Shown piece after piece: positions 28,172 through 38,413 of a stretch of DNA of 64,000 nt; within the stretch, counting starts at the first letter, position 1; every line of letters starts with the position of its first letter. Source of the DNA: Alphaproteobacteria bacterium (lineage in GTDB: Bacteria > Pseudomonadota > Alphaproteobacteria > Rickettsiales > SXRF01). The stretch spans positions 62,001-126,000 of the forward strand of contig JAGVLO010000012.1 of the NCBI GenBank assembly GCA_020049775.1, written 5' to 3'. A model generated the notes under the pieces. That model had not been told where the DNA came from. It did no database searches and saw only the letters and a program-made list of their open reading frames with translations. Both the position numbers and the translations under genes were made by a program.

Positions 28172-28582
28172 TTAGTTCTTATCTTTGGAAGTTGTTTTGC
28201 TTGATGCGGAAGCAGTCTTAGACTTGCTGGCGTCTTTGGCAGCCTTGTCCTTATCTTTGTTTTCCTTGTCCTTGGCTTCCTTCGCAGCAGACTTTGCAGC
28301 TTGGGCAGCTTTGTGGGCTTCAGCTTGCTTTGCCTGATACGTCTTCACTTCATCAACAACAACTTTGCCGTCTTTGTTAGCATCCATCTCAGAAAATTTC
28401 TTGTCGTGCGGCATGAGCCACTCTTCTTTAGAAATAGTAGTATCCTTGTTGATATCTAATACTTCAAACATTTTGCCACCTTCAGGCTTCTTTGCCTTTG
28501 CAGCATCTTTAGCTTCTTCCGCAGCCATTGCTGAAGCGGCAAACATTGCCATTACAGCGCTCGCAAAAATAACTTTTTTCAT
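28172..28582 (-). CDS. Secreted EF-hand protein with Lys/Ala-rich tail
   Basis: DINKDTTISKEEW and DANKDGKVVVDEV calcium loops. Confidence 0.85.
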   Translation of the reverse strand: MKKVIFASAVMAMFAASAMAAEEAKDAAKAKKPEGGKMFEVLDINKDTTISKEEWLMPHDKKFSEMDANKDGKVVVDEVKTYQAKQAEAHKAAQAAKSAAKEAKDKENKDKDKAAKDASKSKTASASSKTTSKDKN

Positions 28583-28939
28583 TAGTCGTCTCCTAGAGAT
28601 AGTGGGTTAATCGAGGTATAATTGAAAGACTGTAGCACAATAATGAATTCTATAATTTTTACAACAACTACTAATTGAAACTCAGATTAAATAAAGTTTA
28701 GAAACAAACCTGATATTGATTGTTGCATCTGCGATACCAGCAAATCATTCGATTAGAGAACTGCTATTTTCCACTGCGGTGTTGTGGCACCATTTGGTTG
28801 CTTACGCGTCCTATTATCATTTATGGCTATTTCATATTGATTTATAATGAAATAATGGATTGTTGCTATTTGAATAATATTGGATTTTATGCATTTTCAA
28901 CAATTTACTGACTAATGAAAATTAACTAAAATAGAAGGT

Positions 28940-29037
28940 GATTCTAGACCTTTCTGTCTGTGCGAGCAGGCGAGGTCCAGGCTTGCTGGTGTAAAAACCG
29001 GTGAGTGGCAGTGTGGTTTCCGTTTTACGGTGATCCG
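28940..29037 (+). ncRNA. Structured 5' leader, outlying cassette 5 (diverged)
   Basis: P1 GACCT..TCTG-T-CT/AG-CAGG..AGGTC; CCAG-GCTTG-CTGG; GTAAAA/TTTTAC closing stem; -10-like TAAAAT at 28927. Confidence 0.5.
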
Positions 29038-29352
29038 ATGTTCAACGACGCGATCGGCTGGTTGGCGTGGCTGCGTGGTAAACGCAAGCGCGTCCGCTGG
29101 AACCCCACCTTCATCCAGAACCTTCTGGACGAGAACTGGGGTCCCGGTCAGCAGCGCAACGACGGCAGCTGGGGTTGGAGTCAGATGGCGGGGAAGTTCG
29201 GGGCAGACATGTCCATCATCCCGCCGATGAGTCCGGTCAGCCCGTCCAGTGAACACGTCGTGTACGTGTTGCTGGAAAACCTCGACGAAGTCGTCAGCGC
29301 GCTGAAGGTGGCCGAGAAAAAGAACCTCGTCCACAACGTCCGTGTTGATTGA
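29038..29352 (+). CDS. Cassette 5 small GC3-rich ORF, 104 aa, unknown
   Basis: MFNDAIGWLAWLRGKRKRVRWNPTFIQNLLDENWGPGQQ...; G/C-ending codons within AT-rich flanks; ATG follows GATCCG. Confidence 0.65.
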   Translation: MFNDAIGWLAWLRGKRKRVRWNPTFIQNLLDENWGPGQQRNDGSWGWSQMAGKFGADMSIIPPMSPVSPSSEHVVYVLLENLDEVVSALKVAEKKNLVHNVRVD

Positions 29353-29383
29353 AGCACAACCAGTCAGAGATCCTGACTAGAGA

Positions 29384-29442
29384 CCAACCGCCTCTCCCCT
29401 TATTATATAATTCCGTAATGGGGGAAGCGGTTGTTCTTTTTT
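29384..29442 (+). terminator. Rho-independent terminator, cassette 5
   Basis: AACCGCCTCTCCCC...GGGGGAAGCGGTTGTTCTTTTTT. Confidence 0.85.
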
Positions 29443-29454
29443 GGAGAGGTTTTT

Positions 29455-30243
29455 TCAGCCCCTCGCCCACTGCACAACAAGTAACAATGCTTCTTTCAGC
29501 ACCACCTGTAATTGCGCGGCCTTAGCTTCATCGTAAGCAAACGGGTGTTCTTCGTTCATGTAATTTACCTGCGCCAGCTCCAGCTGCACGGCATGTATGC
29601 CCTTATCCGGCGCACCATAATTGCGCGTGATATAACCACCTTTGAAGCGCCCGTTCAGCACCACGGAATAACGGCTGCGTTGCACAGACTCCACCAGCGC
29701 TTCCGATAATTTTTTATCCACGCTCGCGCCATCCGCTGTGCCAAAATTCAAATCCGGCAGCCTGCCTTCAAACAGTGTCGGCACACGCGAGCAGATAGAG
29801 TGCGCGTCAAACAGCACCACGCGTTTTGAGGATTGCTGTAAATCGCGCAGCAGGTGATTCAGCTGGTTATGATAGGGCCGCCAGTAATCATTGATGCGCT
29901 TATCTATCTCTTCTTTATCCGGCTCTTTGCCCTCCAGATAGAGCGGATCGCCGTTAAACAACGTGGCGGGGCAAAGACCGGTGGTGAATTTTCCGGGATA
30001 GAGCGACTGGCCATCGGTGGCGCGGTTCAAATCCACCACATAGCGCGAATGCGTGGCCACCACCATATGCACGCCCATCTCTTTCGCAAATGCGTAAAGC
30101 CTGTCCACGTGCCAGTCCGTGTCGGGAAGCTGCTTGGCAGCGGGCGTAAACCGCTCTAATATGGCAGGCGGCACATGCGTCCCGACATGGGGGATACTCA
30201 CCACCACGGGAACATTGCCGGGAATATAATGAAATTTGTCCAT
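29455..30243 (-). CDS. hutG: N-formylglutamate deformylase/amidohydrolase
   Basis: VVVSIPHVGTHVPPAI, DLNRATDGQSLYPG, FDAHSICSRVPTLFEGRLPD. Confidence 0.9.
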   Translation of the reverse strand: MDKFHYIPGNVPVVVSIPHVGTHVPPAILERFTPAAKQLPDTDWHVDRLYAFAKEMGVHMVVATHSRYVVDLNRATDGQSLYPGKFTTGLCPATLFNGDPLYLEGKEPDKEEIDKRINDYWRPYHNQLNHLLRDLQQSSKRVVLFDAHSICSRVPTLFEGRLPDLNFGTADGASVDKKLSEALVESVQRSRYSVVLNGRFKGGYITRNYGAPDKGIHAVQLELAQVNYMNEEHPFAYDEAKAAQLQVVLKEALLLVVQWARG

Positions 30244-30289
30244 GCCGCCATGCTAACGCTTTGCGGCCAAGGATACAAGGGAGACACGC

Positions 30290-31969
30290 ATGGCAAAGGC
30301 AGAACGCGCAACCGCAGCAAAACCCCGCGTCGTAAAAGCGCCGCACGGCAGCACGCTCAGCGCCAAAAGCTGGCTGACGGAAGCGCCGCTACGCATGCTC
30401 ATGAACAACCTCGACCCCGATGTGGCGGAAAACCCCGACGAGCTGATTGTCTATGGCGGCATCGGCAAGGCCGCGCGCAACTGGGAATGTTTCGACGCCA
30501 TCGTGGAAACGCTGAAGAAGCTGGAGAAAGACGAAACCCTGCTCATCCAGTCCGGCAAGCCGGTGGGCGTGTTCAAAACGCATGAAAACGCACCGCGCGT
30601 GTTGCTCGCCAATTCCAACCTTGTGCCGCACTGGGCGACGTGGGATCATTTCCGCGAGCTGGATAAAAAAGGCCTGATGATGTATGGCCAGATGACGGCT
30701 GGCTCATGGATTTACATCGGTTCACAAGGCATCGTACAGGGAACGTATGAAACCTTCGCCGAAATGGGCCGCCAGCATTTCAAGGGCGACCTCGCTGGCA
30801 AATGGATTTTAACGGGCGGCTTGGGCGGCATGGGCGGCGCGCAGCCGCTGGCCTGCACCATGGCGGGCGCGAGCATGCTGGCTGTGGAGTGCGACCCCAC
30901 ACGCATACAAAAACGCCTCGACACCAAATATCTCGATTACAAAGCCGACACGCTCGACGATGCCCTCGCGCTTATCAACAAATCCTGCGCCGAGAAAAAA
31001 CCCGTATCGGTCGGGCTGCTCGGCAACGCCGCCGATATTTTCCCTGAACTGGTAAAGCGCAATATCAAACCGAACGCCGTAACCGACCAGACATCGGCGC
31101 ATGACCCGCTCAACGGCTACCTGCCTGCGGGCATGACCATGGCCGAAGCGTCCGCGCTTCGCACGCGTGACACAAAAGAAATGGTAAAGCGCGCCAAGGA
31201 ATCCATGGCATTGCAGGTGCGCGCCATGCTGGCATTTCATAAAATGGGCATACCTACTTTTGACTACGGCAACAACATCCGCCAGATGGCGAAGGAAGTC
31301 GGCGTGGAAAACGCCTTCGACTTCCCCGGCTTCGTGCCTGCATATATTCGCCCGCTCTTCTGCCGTGGTGTCGGGCCGTTCCGCTGGGCGGCGCTTTCCG
31401 GCGACCCGAAGGATATTGCAAAAACCGATGCCAAGGTAAAAGAACTACTGCCGGACAATAAACACCTGCACCACTGGCTGGACATGGCGGCCAAGAAAAT
31501 CAAGTTCCAAGGCCTGCCCGCGCGCATCTGCTGGGTAGGCTTGGGCGACCGCGCCAAACTCGGCCTCGCGTTTAATGACATGGTCGCCAGCGGCGAACTC
31601 TCCGCCCCCGTGGTGATTGGCCGTGACCATCTGGATTCCGGCTCGGTCGCGTCGCCCAACCGCGAAACAGAAGGCATGAAAGACGGCAGCGACGCGGTGT
31701 CCGATTGGCCGCTGCTCAACGCACTGCTCAACACCGCCAGCGGCGCGACATGGGTGAGCCTGCATCACGGCGGCGGCGTGGGCATGGGCTTTTCGCAGCA
31801 TTCCGGCGTGGTGATTGTGGCCGACGGCACGAAAGAAGCATCGCAGCGTTTAGAAAGGGTTCTAACAAATGATCCCGCCACAGGCGTCATGCGCCATGCC
31901 GACGCTGGCTACGACATCGCCATAGAGTGCGCAAAAGAAAAAGGCCTCAAACTGCCGATGGTGGAGTGA
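30290..31969 (+). CDS. hutU: Urocanate hydratase
   Basis: [42 protein letters not shown]. Confidence 0.97.
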   Translation: MAKAERATAAKPRVVKAPHGSTLSAKSWLTEAPLRMLMNNLDPDVAENPDELIVYGGIGKAARNWECFDAIVETLKKLEKDETLLIQSGKPVGVFKTHENAPRVLLANSNLVPHWATWDHFRELDKKGLMMYGQMTAGSWIYIGSQGIVQGTYETFAEMGRQHFKGDLAGKWILTGGLGGMGGAQPLACTMAGASMLAVECDPTRIQKRLDTKYLDYKADTLDDALALINKSCAEKKPVSVGLLGNAADIFPELVKRNIKPNAVTDQTSAHDPLNGYLPAGMTMAEASALRTRDTKEMVKRAKESMALQVRAMLAFHKMGIPTFDYGNNIRQMAKEVGVENAFDFPGFVPAYIRPLFCRGVGPFRWAALSGDPKDIAKTDAKVKELLPDNKHLHHWLDMAAKKIKFQGLPARICWVGLGDRAKLGLAFNDMVASGELSAPVVIGRDHLDSGSVASPNRETEGMKDGSDAVSDWPLLNALLNTASGATWVSLHHGGGVGMGFSQHSGVVIVADGTKEASQRLERVLTNDPATGVMRHADAGYDIAIECAKEKGLKLPMVE

Positions 31970-31971
31970 TT

Positions 31972-32508
31972 ATGGCCGAAGAAGAAAAAGCACGCGCCGA
32001 ACTTCTCGCATTATACGAAGATGCTGCTCGTAATATAGAGACTTATAAAAAAAGAAGTATAGACATATTAGTGTATTACACTGGTATCCTTGCTTTTGTT
32101 TTCCACCAATACTTAAAATCCACGGCAGACAAAAAAGAGTGTATTAACCTCGAACAGTGGGAATCTTTAATTAGAGTATTATTTATAAGCGCAATAGTAT
32201 GTGGAATTATAATTTGGAATAATTACCGACTAATTCTTTCAAGAAGGAGAAGGTTAGGCAGAATATTTAATGATAATTTTTCACCAACTTTTAGAAACGC
32301 GAGAGGCAAAGAAAGTGCCGTCAATAAAGGGGTAATTGATTTGCTATTCCATTATATTCAGTGTGCGTTTCCTTTGATCGCCTTAACAACAGTCGTATCC
32401 CTGCTAAATACTGAGTTTTTTGTACCACATATAATTTGGGTATGGTTTTTTATCGTATTAATACATGATGATCTTTTTCTTGAAAGAAGTGGTCTTCATA
32501 AATGCTAA
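31972..32508 (+). CDS. Hypothetical membrane protein
   Basis: Starts MAEEEKARAEL just after hutU; several hydrophobic segments. Confidence 0.6.
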   Translation: MAEEEKARAELLALYEDAARNIETYKKRSIDILVYYTGILAFVFHQYLKSTADKKECINLEQWESLIRVLFISAIVCGIIIWNNYRLILSRRRRLGRIFNDNFSPTFRNARGKESAVNKGVIDLLFHYIQCAFPLIALTTVVSLLNTEFFVPHIIWVWFFIVLIHDDLFLERSGLHKC

Positions 32509-32564
32509 TAATAGCATAAATCGGCACGTTTCTTGCTCCGTATTATGAACTGCGCCCCTTATTT

Positions 32565-32680
32565 CGTCACTCCGGCGAAGGCCGGAGTCCACACCTTATA
32601 AGTTCAAGATAGATACCGGCCTACGCCGGTATGACGCTAAAAAATGCGGCCTACGCCGGTATGACAATTGTAGGGGGCGG
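32565..32680. repeat. Dispersed palindromic (REP-like) repeats
   Basis: TCACTCCGGCGAAGGCCGGAGTCCA plus CCGGCCTACGCCGGTATGAC and a partial second copy GCGGCCTACGCCGGTATGAC. Confidence 0.8.
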
Positions 32681-32688
32681 TATGACAC

Positions 32689-33042
32689 CTACCCCACCAA
32701 CCCCATCACCCAGAAGGCCACGCACACCAGCAGTGTGAGTATGTCAAAGTAGGGTTTGCCCTTCACCCATTTTTCAAGGTTGGACGGGCGCACAAATAAT
32801 ACCGGTATGAAAAGTGCCGCCACCAGTATTACCGTGGCGTTCAGAAGCGGCAATACCCAGAAGCCAAGGCCAATGCTGGCGAAGAATGCCAGAAACACGA
32901 GGTTGGAAATGGCCATAGCTTTTTTGCCATGCGCGAGGTTGACGTTAAACCCGCTATCACCGTGGAAGCACACAGCGGTCACGCGCATGCTGGTCATCGC
33001 CATCAGCAGGAATACGAGAAACGCTATTTCAATCGGTGTCAT
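32689..33042 (-). CDS. Small membrane protein
   Basis: 117 aa with multiple TM segments. Confidence 0.6.
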   Translation of the reverse strand: MTPIEIAFLVFLLMAMTSMRVTAVCFHGDSGFNVNLAHGKKAMAISNLVFLAFFASIGLGFWVLPLLNATVILVAALFIPVLFVRPSNLEKWVKGKPYFDILTLLVCVAFWVMGLVG

Positions 33043-33057
33043 AGATAAGCCCTATCC

Positions 33058-33258
33058 TTAATCATCTTTCCAGTGCGACACCAGCCATTTAAGCACGCCG
33101 CCTTTGTTGCTTTTGCCCATTTCGCGCCGCTTTAGTTCTATATCCAGCATGTTCTTCAGAGTGCCTGCGCGTTGCCTGCGCTCTTCGGGCGACATATCTT
33201 TAATTGCCTCGGCCATTTGCTTGGTCATCTCGTTCATCGCATCTTCTTTTTCAGACAT
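33058..33258 (-). CDS. Small hypothetical protein
   Basis: Starts [19 protein letters not shown]; overlaps the hutH stop. Confidence 0.5.
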   Translation of the reverse strand: MSEKEDAMNEMTKQMAEAIKDMSPEERRQRAGTLKNMLDIELKRREMGKSNKGGVLKWLVSHWKDD

Positions 33259-34789
33259 AGGCCAGCAACTCCCCGTTTTTGACCATTTCATGCACGGCTT
33301 CAATATCCGGCGCGAGATGGCGGTCTTTATCAAGGTAAGGTACTTTTTTGCGAATGGCTTTTTTTACCGCTTCCAGCTGCGGCGATGTTTTGAGTGGCCC
33401 CAGCATATCCAGCCCCTGCGCCGCTACCAGCAGCTCAATGGCCAGCACATAGCGCACACTGCGCATAATCTGCAGCGCCTTCAGCCCCGCGCCCGGCCCC
33501 ATGGACACATGGTCTTCCTGATCATTATTGGTGGGAATGGAATCCACGCTGGCTGGGAAGGAAAGCGATTTGCATTCGCTTACCAGCGCGGCGGCGGTGG
33601 TCTGCACCATCATGAAACCGGAGTTCAGCCCGCCATTTTCAATAAGGAACGTGGGCAGGCCGCTTTTTTCCGTGCGCATGGCGGTGTTGATGCGCCGCTC
33701 GGAAATGGAAGCCAGTGTCGCCAGCGCCATGCCGATGCGGTCGCAGGCGCGCGCGGGATAAATGGCGTGGAAGTTGCCGCCGTGGATAACCAGCTCGCGC
33801 TCGGGGAACAGCAGCGGGTTGTCGGTGGTGGCGTTGATTTCTTTTTCCAGTACCGCCTTGCTCTGCTCCAGCTCGTCCCACATCATGCCATGCACCTGCG
33901 GCGCGCAGCGCAAGCTGTACGAGTCCTGCACGCGGTCGCAGTTGGCGTGGCTTTTGGAAACCTGCGTTTCGCCGCCCAGCCATTTGGCAATGGAAATGCC
34001 GCATTCCCATGTGCCTTTCTGGCGTTGCTCTTTCAGCAGCGGTTTATCAGTCATGTGGTGGGAGGCGCGCAGTGCCTCAATGGTCATGGCGGTCGCGAGG
34101 TTGGCGGTTCTCAGCAATTGCATGGATTCATGCCACAGCGTAACGCCGAACGACGCGGTGAGCTGCGTGCCGTTAATCAGGCATAGCCCTTCCTTTGGGC
34201 CAAGCACCAATGGCTTGATGCCTGCTTTTTTAAGTGCATCAGCGGCTTTCACCTTTATAAAGCCTTTGCCGGAAGGCATGGTGCATTCCCCCTCGCCCAG
34301 CGTGGCCAGTACAGCATGAGCCGTGGGAGCAAGGTCGCCCGATGCGCCGACACTACCGCGCGCAGGCACGCAAGCGAGAATACCCGCCTCGAGTGTTTTG
34401 ATAATTTCTTGCAGACGTGACAGCGCCAGCCCGCGATGGCCACGGCACACCGAGTTCAAAAGCACCAGCCACATCATCAGCACTAAATCACGCGGCAGCT
34501 CCTCACCCACGCCGCAAGCATGCGATCGGATAATGTTATGCTGCAATTCCTCGATGTCTTTATCCTTGATGCGCGTCTTGGCGAAATAGCCAAAGCCAGT
34601 ATTTACGCCGTAAACCGTTTTACCGCTATGGGCGAGCTTGTTCAGGAAATCTTCCGCGGCCTTGATGCGTTTTTCAGCGGGTTTGGCAATATGAATCCGG
34701 ATTTTGGCGGCGGGGTTAAGCGCGTTCTGGCAAAACACCCACAGCTTTTCCATGTCCAGCGTTTCGCCGTCAAGCGTGATTTCCTTCAT
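33251..34789 (-). CDS. hutH: Histidine ammonia-lyase
   Basis: [22 protein letters not shown] (ASG MIO motif). Confidence 0.97.
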   Translation of the reverse strand: MKEITLDGETLDMEKLWVFCQNALNPAAKIRIHIAKPAEKRIKAAEDFLNKLAHSGKTVYGVNTGFGYFAKTRIKDKDIEELQHNIIRSHACGVGEELPRDLVLMMWLVLLNSVCRGHRGLALSRLQEIIKTLEAGILACVPARGSVGASGDLAPTAHAVLATLGEGECTMPSGKGFIKVKAADALKKAGIKPLVLGPKEGLCLINGTQLTASFGVTLWHESMQLLRTANLATAMTIEALRASHHMTDKPLLKEQRQKGTWECGISIAKWLGGETQVSKSHANCDRVQDSYSLRCAPQVHGMMWDELEQSKAVLEKEINATTDNPLLFPERELVIHGGNFHAIYPARACDRIGMALATLASISERRINTAMRTEKSGLPTFLIENGGLNSGFMMVQTTAAALVSECKSLSFPASVDSIPTNNDQEDHVSMGPGAGLKALQIMRSVRYVLAIELLVAAQGLDMLGPLKTSPQLEAVKKAIRKKVPYLDKDRHLAPDIEAVHEMVKNGELLAYV

Positions 34790-36054
34790 GCCAGCCTCTC
34801 CCGCACATTGATGAATTTACCGTGCCTGACAACACCCATGCACGGGTTATAACCCAAGTGATACGACAATTCCGACGGATGGGCAATGTCCCACAGCGCT
34901 AGGTCGGCGTCTTTACCTTTTTCCAGCGTACCCACTTTAGCACCAACACCCAGCGCCTGTGCCGCGCTCCGCGTAACGCCCAGTAATGCCTCTTCCGGCG
35001 TTAAACCAAACAAAACACAGCCCATGTTAAGCATCAGCAGCAGGCTGCATACCGGCGATGTACCGGGGTTGCAATCAGTCGCCAGCGCCACCGGCACATG
35101 GTGCTTGCGGAATAAATCCACCGGCGGCCTTTGCACTTCCTTGAGCATGTAATACGCGCCCGGCAGCAGCACCGCCACCGTCTTTGCACGCGCCATAGCC
35201 GACACGCCGTCCTCATTAATATGTTCAAGATGCTCAGCAGACAGTGCCTGATAACTAGCGGCAAGCTGCGCGCCCCCCATGTCGGTTAATTGTCCGGCAT
35301 GTAACTTTACCGGAATACCAAATCGCCGCGCCGCGTTAAACAGCTTGGTCACCTGCTCGATGGAAAAAGCGATATTCTCGCAGTAGGCGTCCACAGCGTC
35401 CGCCAGCTTTTCTCGTGCAACAGCGGGTAACATCTCGTTGCATAGCATATTGATGTAATCATCGGCCTTGCCCGCGAATTCCGGCGGCACAGCATGCGCG
35501 CCAAGGAACGTGGTGTACACACTCACCGAATAGGCGTTGCCGAGGTTGCGCGCCACACGCAGCATTTTCAGCTCGTTTTCCGTGTCCAGCCCATAGCCGG
35601 ATTTGATTTCGACGGAGGTCACGCCCTCATTCAGCAAAGCGTGCAGGCGTTTTTCGCTGGCAGCAAATAGTTCGCTTTCACTTGCAGCGCGCACCGCGCG
35701 CATGGTCGAGGCAATGCCGCCGCCTGCCTTGCTAATTTCGGCGTAGCTTTTGCCCTCAAGGCGCATGGCGAATTCATTGGCGCGGTTGCCTGCATAAACA
35801 AGGTGGGTATGGCAGTCTATCAGGCCGGGGGTCAGCCATTTGCCCTTGGCGTCATGCATCACCAACGCGCCGCGATCGGGGAGTTTTTCCAGTTCGGCCA
35901 TGCTGCCGACCCATGCAATCTTGCCACTTTTGATGGCGACTGCGCCGTTTTCAATAATGCCATAAGCCGTGCCTGACATAGTGGCAAGGCTGGCATTAAC
36001 CCACACACTGTCGAATGCGGGGTTGCCATGCTTTTGGTTGTCGGTTGCCTTCAT
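34786..36054 (-). CDS. hutI: Imidazolonepropionase
   Basis: [45 protein letters not shown]. Confidence 0.95.
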   Translation of the reverse strand: MKATDNQKHGNPAFDSVWVNASLATMSGTAYGIIENGAVAIKSGKIAWVGSMAELEKLPDRGALVMHDAKGKWLTPGLIDCHTHLVYAGNRANEFAMRLEGKSYAEISKAGGGIASTMRAVRAASESELFAASEKRLHALLNEGVTSVEIKSGYGLDTENELKMLRVARNLGNAYSVSVYTTFLGAHAVPPEFAGKADDYINMLCNEMLPAVAREKLADAVDAYCENIAFSIEQVTKLFNAARRFGIPVKLHAGQLTDMGGAQLAASYQALSAEHLEHINEDGVSAMARAKTVAVLLPGAYYMLKEVQRPPVDLFRKHHVPVALATDCNPGTSPVCSLLLMLNMGCVLFGLTPEEALLGVTRSAAQALGVGAKVGTLEKGKDADLALWDIAHPSELSYHLGYNPCMGVVRHGKFINVRERLA

Positions 36055-36106
36055 CTCCGCTATACCTCTGAAATAGCTGAAAGCATCATAGTGGAGAGCG
36101 CCGCCC

Positions 36107-37501
36107 ATGCAATGGGAAAGACCAAAACAATTATTCGCCCACATTGCGCTGACCTATCAGGGCTGGCAGGAAAACGTGCTGCTGTCTATTGACGACTCCG
36201 GCAATATCTCAGATATCGAAGCAAACGCAACACCGCCCGAAGACGTAAAAACATTTGATTTACTAATACCTGGAATGTCCAATGTACATTCCCACGCGTT
36301 CCAGCGCGCCATGGCAGGGCTGACCGAAGCCACCAGCGGCAACAGCGACGACAATTTCTGGAGCTGGCGGCAGGTGATGTACCTGTTCAAGCAACGCCTG
36401 ACGCCGGAACATACCGAAATCATCGCCCGCCATCTCTATGTCGAACTGCTCAAGCAGGGCTATACGTCTGTCGGCGAGTTCCATTACCTGCACCATGACG
36501 CAGATGGCAAACGGTATAAAAACCCGCTGGAGCTGTCGGAACGCATCATCGCCGCAGCTGAAACCAGCGGCATTCACCTGACCATGCTGCCCGTGCATTA
36601 TGAAACATCGAATTTCGGCGGCATACCCGCCAATGACGGGCAGAAACGCTTTGTCCACAGCATCGATGATTTCCTAAAGCTGGTGGAATCATTGAAAGCA
36701 CGGCAGGCAAAAGCAGCGGATATGAACCTCGGCGTTGCGCCGCACTCGCTGCGCGCTGTTTCTAGCGAATCACTGAAAACACTGATGCAAGCCTTGCCAA
36801 GGCTAGACATGGCGGATGCGCCCGTGCATATCCACGTGTCCGAACAGGTAAAGGAAGTGGATGATTGTATTGCGTGGAGCAAAAAGCGCCCCGCCGAATG
36901 GCTGCTGGAAAATGCGCCTGTTGCCGCCAACTGGTGCCTGATTCACTCCACCCACACCACCCTTGATGAGCTGAAGACTATAGCCAGCAGCGGCGCAGTA
37001 GTCGGCCTGTGTCCTACGACTGAAGCCAACCTCGGTGACGGTATTTTCCAGGCAGACGAATACCTGAAAATGGGCGGCCGCTTTGCCATTGGCTCCGACA
37101 GCAATGTGTGCGTGTCGCCGTGGGAAGAACTGCGCCAGATGGAATATGCCCAGCGCCTTGCCACCCGCCGCCGCACCGTGCTGTGCGACGAAAATTTTCC
37201 ATCCGTCGGCTTCAACCTGTTCCTGCGCGCAACCACCGGAGGCGCACAAGCGCTTGGCATAAAAGCTGGAATGATTGCACCCGACTGCCGCGCCGACATA
37301 ATTGCGCTTTCCGTAGATTCACCGATGCTGGCTGGCAAAAACCTCGACCAGTTGCTTGATACAATCACCTTCATCATGCAACAGCCACCGATCACCCATG
37401 TCTGGGTAGCCGGTAAATGCGTGGTGGAAAACGGGGAACATAAATGTGATGCCGACAGCAAGAATGGCTACCAAAACGTGTTATGCCAAATCATCGGATA
37501 G
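36107..37501 (+). CDS. hutF: Formimidoylglutamate deiminase
   Basis: [62 protein letters not shown]. Confidence 0.93.
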   Translation: MQWERPKQLFAHIALTYQGWQENVLLSIDDSGNISDIEANATPPEDVKTFDLLIPGMSNVHSHAFQRAMAGLTEATSGNSDDNFWSWRQVMYLFKQRLTPEHTEIIARHLYVELLKQGYTSVGEFHYLHHDADGKRYKNPLELSERIIAAAETSGIHLTMLPVHYETSNFGGIPANDGQKRFVHSIDDFLKLVESLKARQAKAADMNLGVAPHSLRAVSSESLKTLMQALPRLDMADAPVHIHVSEQVKEVDDCIAWSKKRPAEWLLENAPVAANWCLIHSTHTTLDELKTIASSGAVVGLCPTTEANLGDGIFQADEYLKMGGRFAIGSDSNVCVSPWEELRQMEYAQRLATRRRTVLCDENFPSVGFNLFLRATTGGAQALGIKAGMIAPDCRADIIALSVDSPMLAGKNLDQLLDTITFIMQQPPITHVWVAGKCVVENGEHKCDADSKNGYQNVLCQIIG

Positions 37502-37514
37502 ATAAGCGATTTTA

Positions 37515-37892
37515 TTAGCGCCTTAGCTTTGCAGCTTTTGACATTTCTGAAGTAATTTCTGTTGCTGTCTGATCAATAGTCTTGTTGAGGCTAGCTAGTC
37601 CAGCTTCTGAAATTCCTGCTTCACGCAATGTAGCAGATGCCTGCACCCTAACGCTGCTCCCATCAAGGTAGCCTGACCTGTCAAAAAGATTGGCAAACAC
37701 CAGATCCACCATAGGTGTGGCAACATCTTCTATTGCTGGCACAGCATTATCTTTAAACAACCCTGCAAATTTGGGGCCTGCTATGACCTTGGACTCATCG
37801 CCGGAACTATCAATGGCTACCACACCGGACTTAAGCAAAATATGCTCTGGTGTACCCATCCTTTTATATTCCCATACATTCAGATCACCCAT
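37515..37892 (-). CDS. Hypothetical protein
   Basis: 125 aa ORF; no family recognised. Confidence 0.5.
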   Translation of the reverse strand: MGDLNVWEYKRMGTPEHILLKSGVVAIDSSGDESKVIAGPKFAGLFKDNAVPAIEDVATPMVDLVFANLFDRSGYLDGSSVRVQASATLREAGISEAGLASLNKTIDQTATEITSEMSKAAKLRR

Positions 37893-37912
37893 AAAAGTCC
37901 CCGTGATTCAGG

Positions 37913-38305
37913 TTAGCGTGTGATAGCACTATTCTTGCCTATTCCTGCGCGTATTTCACCAAGTAGTTTTTCGTCTTTAATTCCAATTTCACAAAATAAA
38001 TCAGGCACTTGCCCGAGGACTTCGTCTTTATCTCTATGATCTTGAGAAACAACAATAAATTCAATCGATGCCGGTGATTCTGCGCCTAGCTTGTCATTTA
38101 GACGAAAATGTAAGCCGCCCTCTAAATCATAAAGAACATTAGGAATAAATGCTTTTCTCAGGCGGTCACCACTACGCGCCTTCTTATCTGCTATCGCATG
38201 CAGGCGGCGGGCAAACTCATAAGCAACATTATCCCCATTATCCAATAGGATATAAGATTTATCCGCATCGCCTTCTGGCTTCACCGATACAATATTTGTC
38301 ACCAT
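37913..38305 (-). CDS. Hypothetical protein
   Basis: 130 aa ORF divergent from giant ORF. Confidence 0.5.
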   Translation of the reverse strand: MVTNIVSVKPEGDADKSYILLDNGDNVAYEFARRLHAIADKKARSGDRLRKAFIPNVLYDLEGGLHFRLNDKLGAESPASIEFIVVSQDHRDKDEVLGQVPDLFCEIGIKDEKLLGEIRAGIGKNSAITR

Positions 38306-38413
38306 AAGTTCATTAATATTTTAATAAATCTTAATAATGGAATGTTAAACTAAAATGGTTAACAAAACATCTCGTCTTGAAAAAACTATAATAAAAAAAG
38401 GGTTAGACTACGG

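Noticed and set aside
29005-29037. GTG start extending cassette 5 ORF by 11 aa
   Set aside because: Falls inside the inferred leader stem; ATG at 29038 matches the layout of the other cassettes.
30389-31801. Antisense ORFs across hutU
   Set aside because: Shadow ORFs opposite a clear conserved gene.
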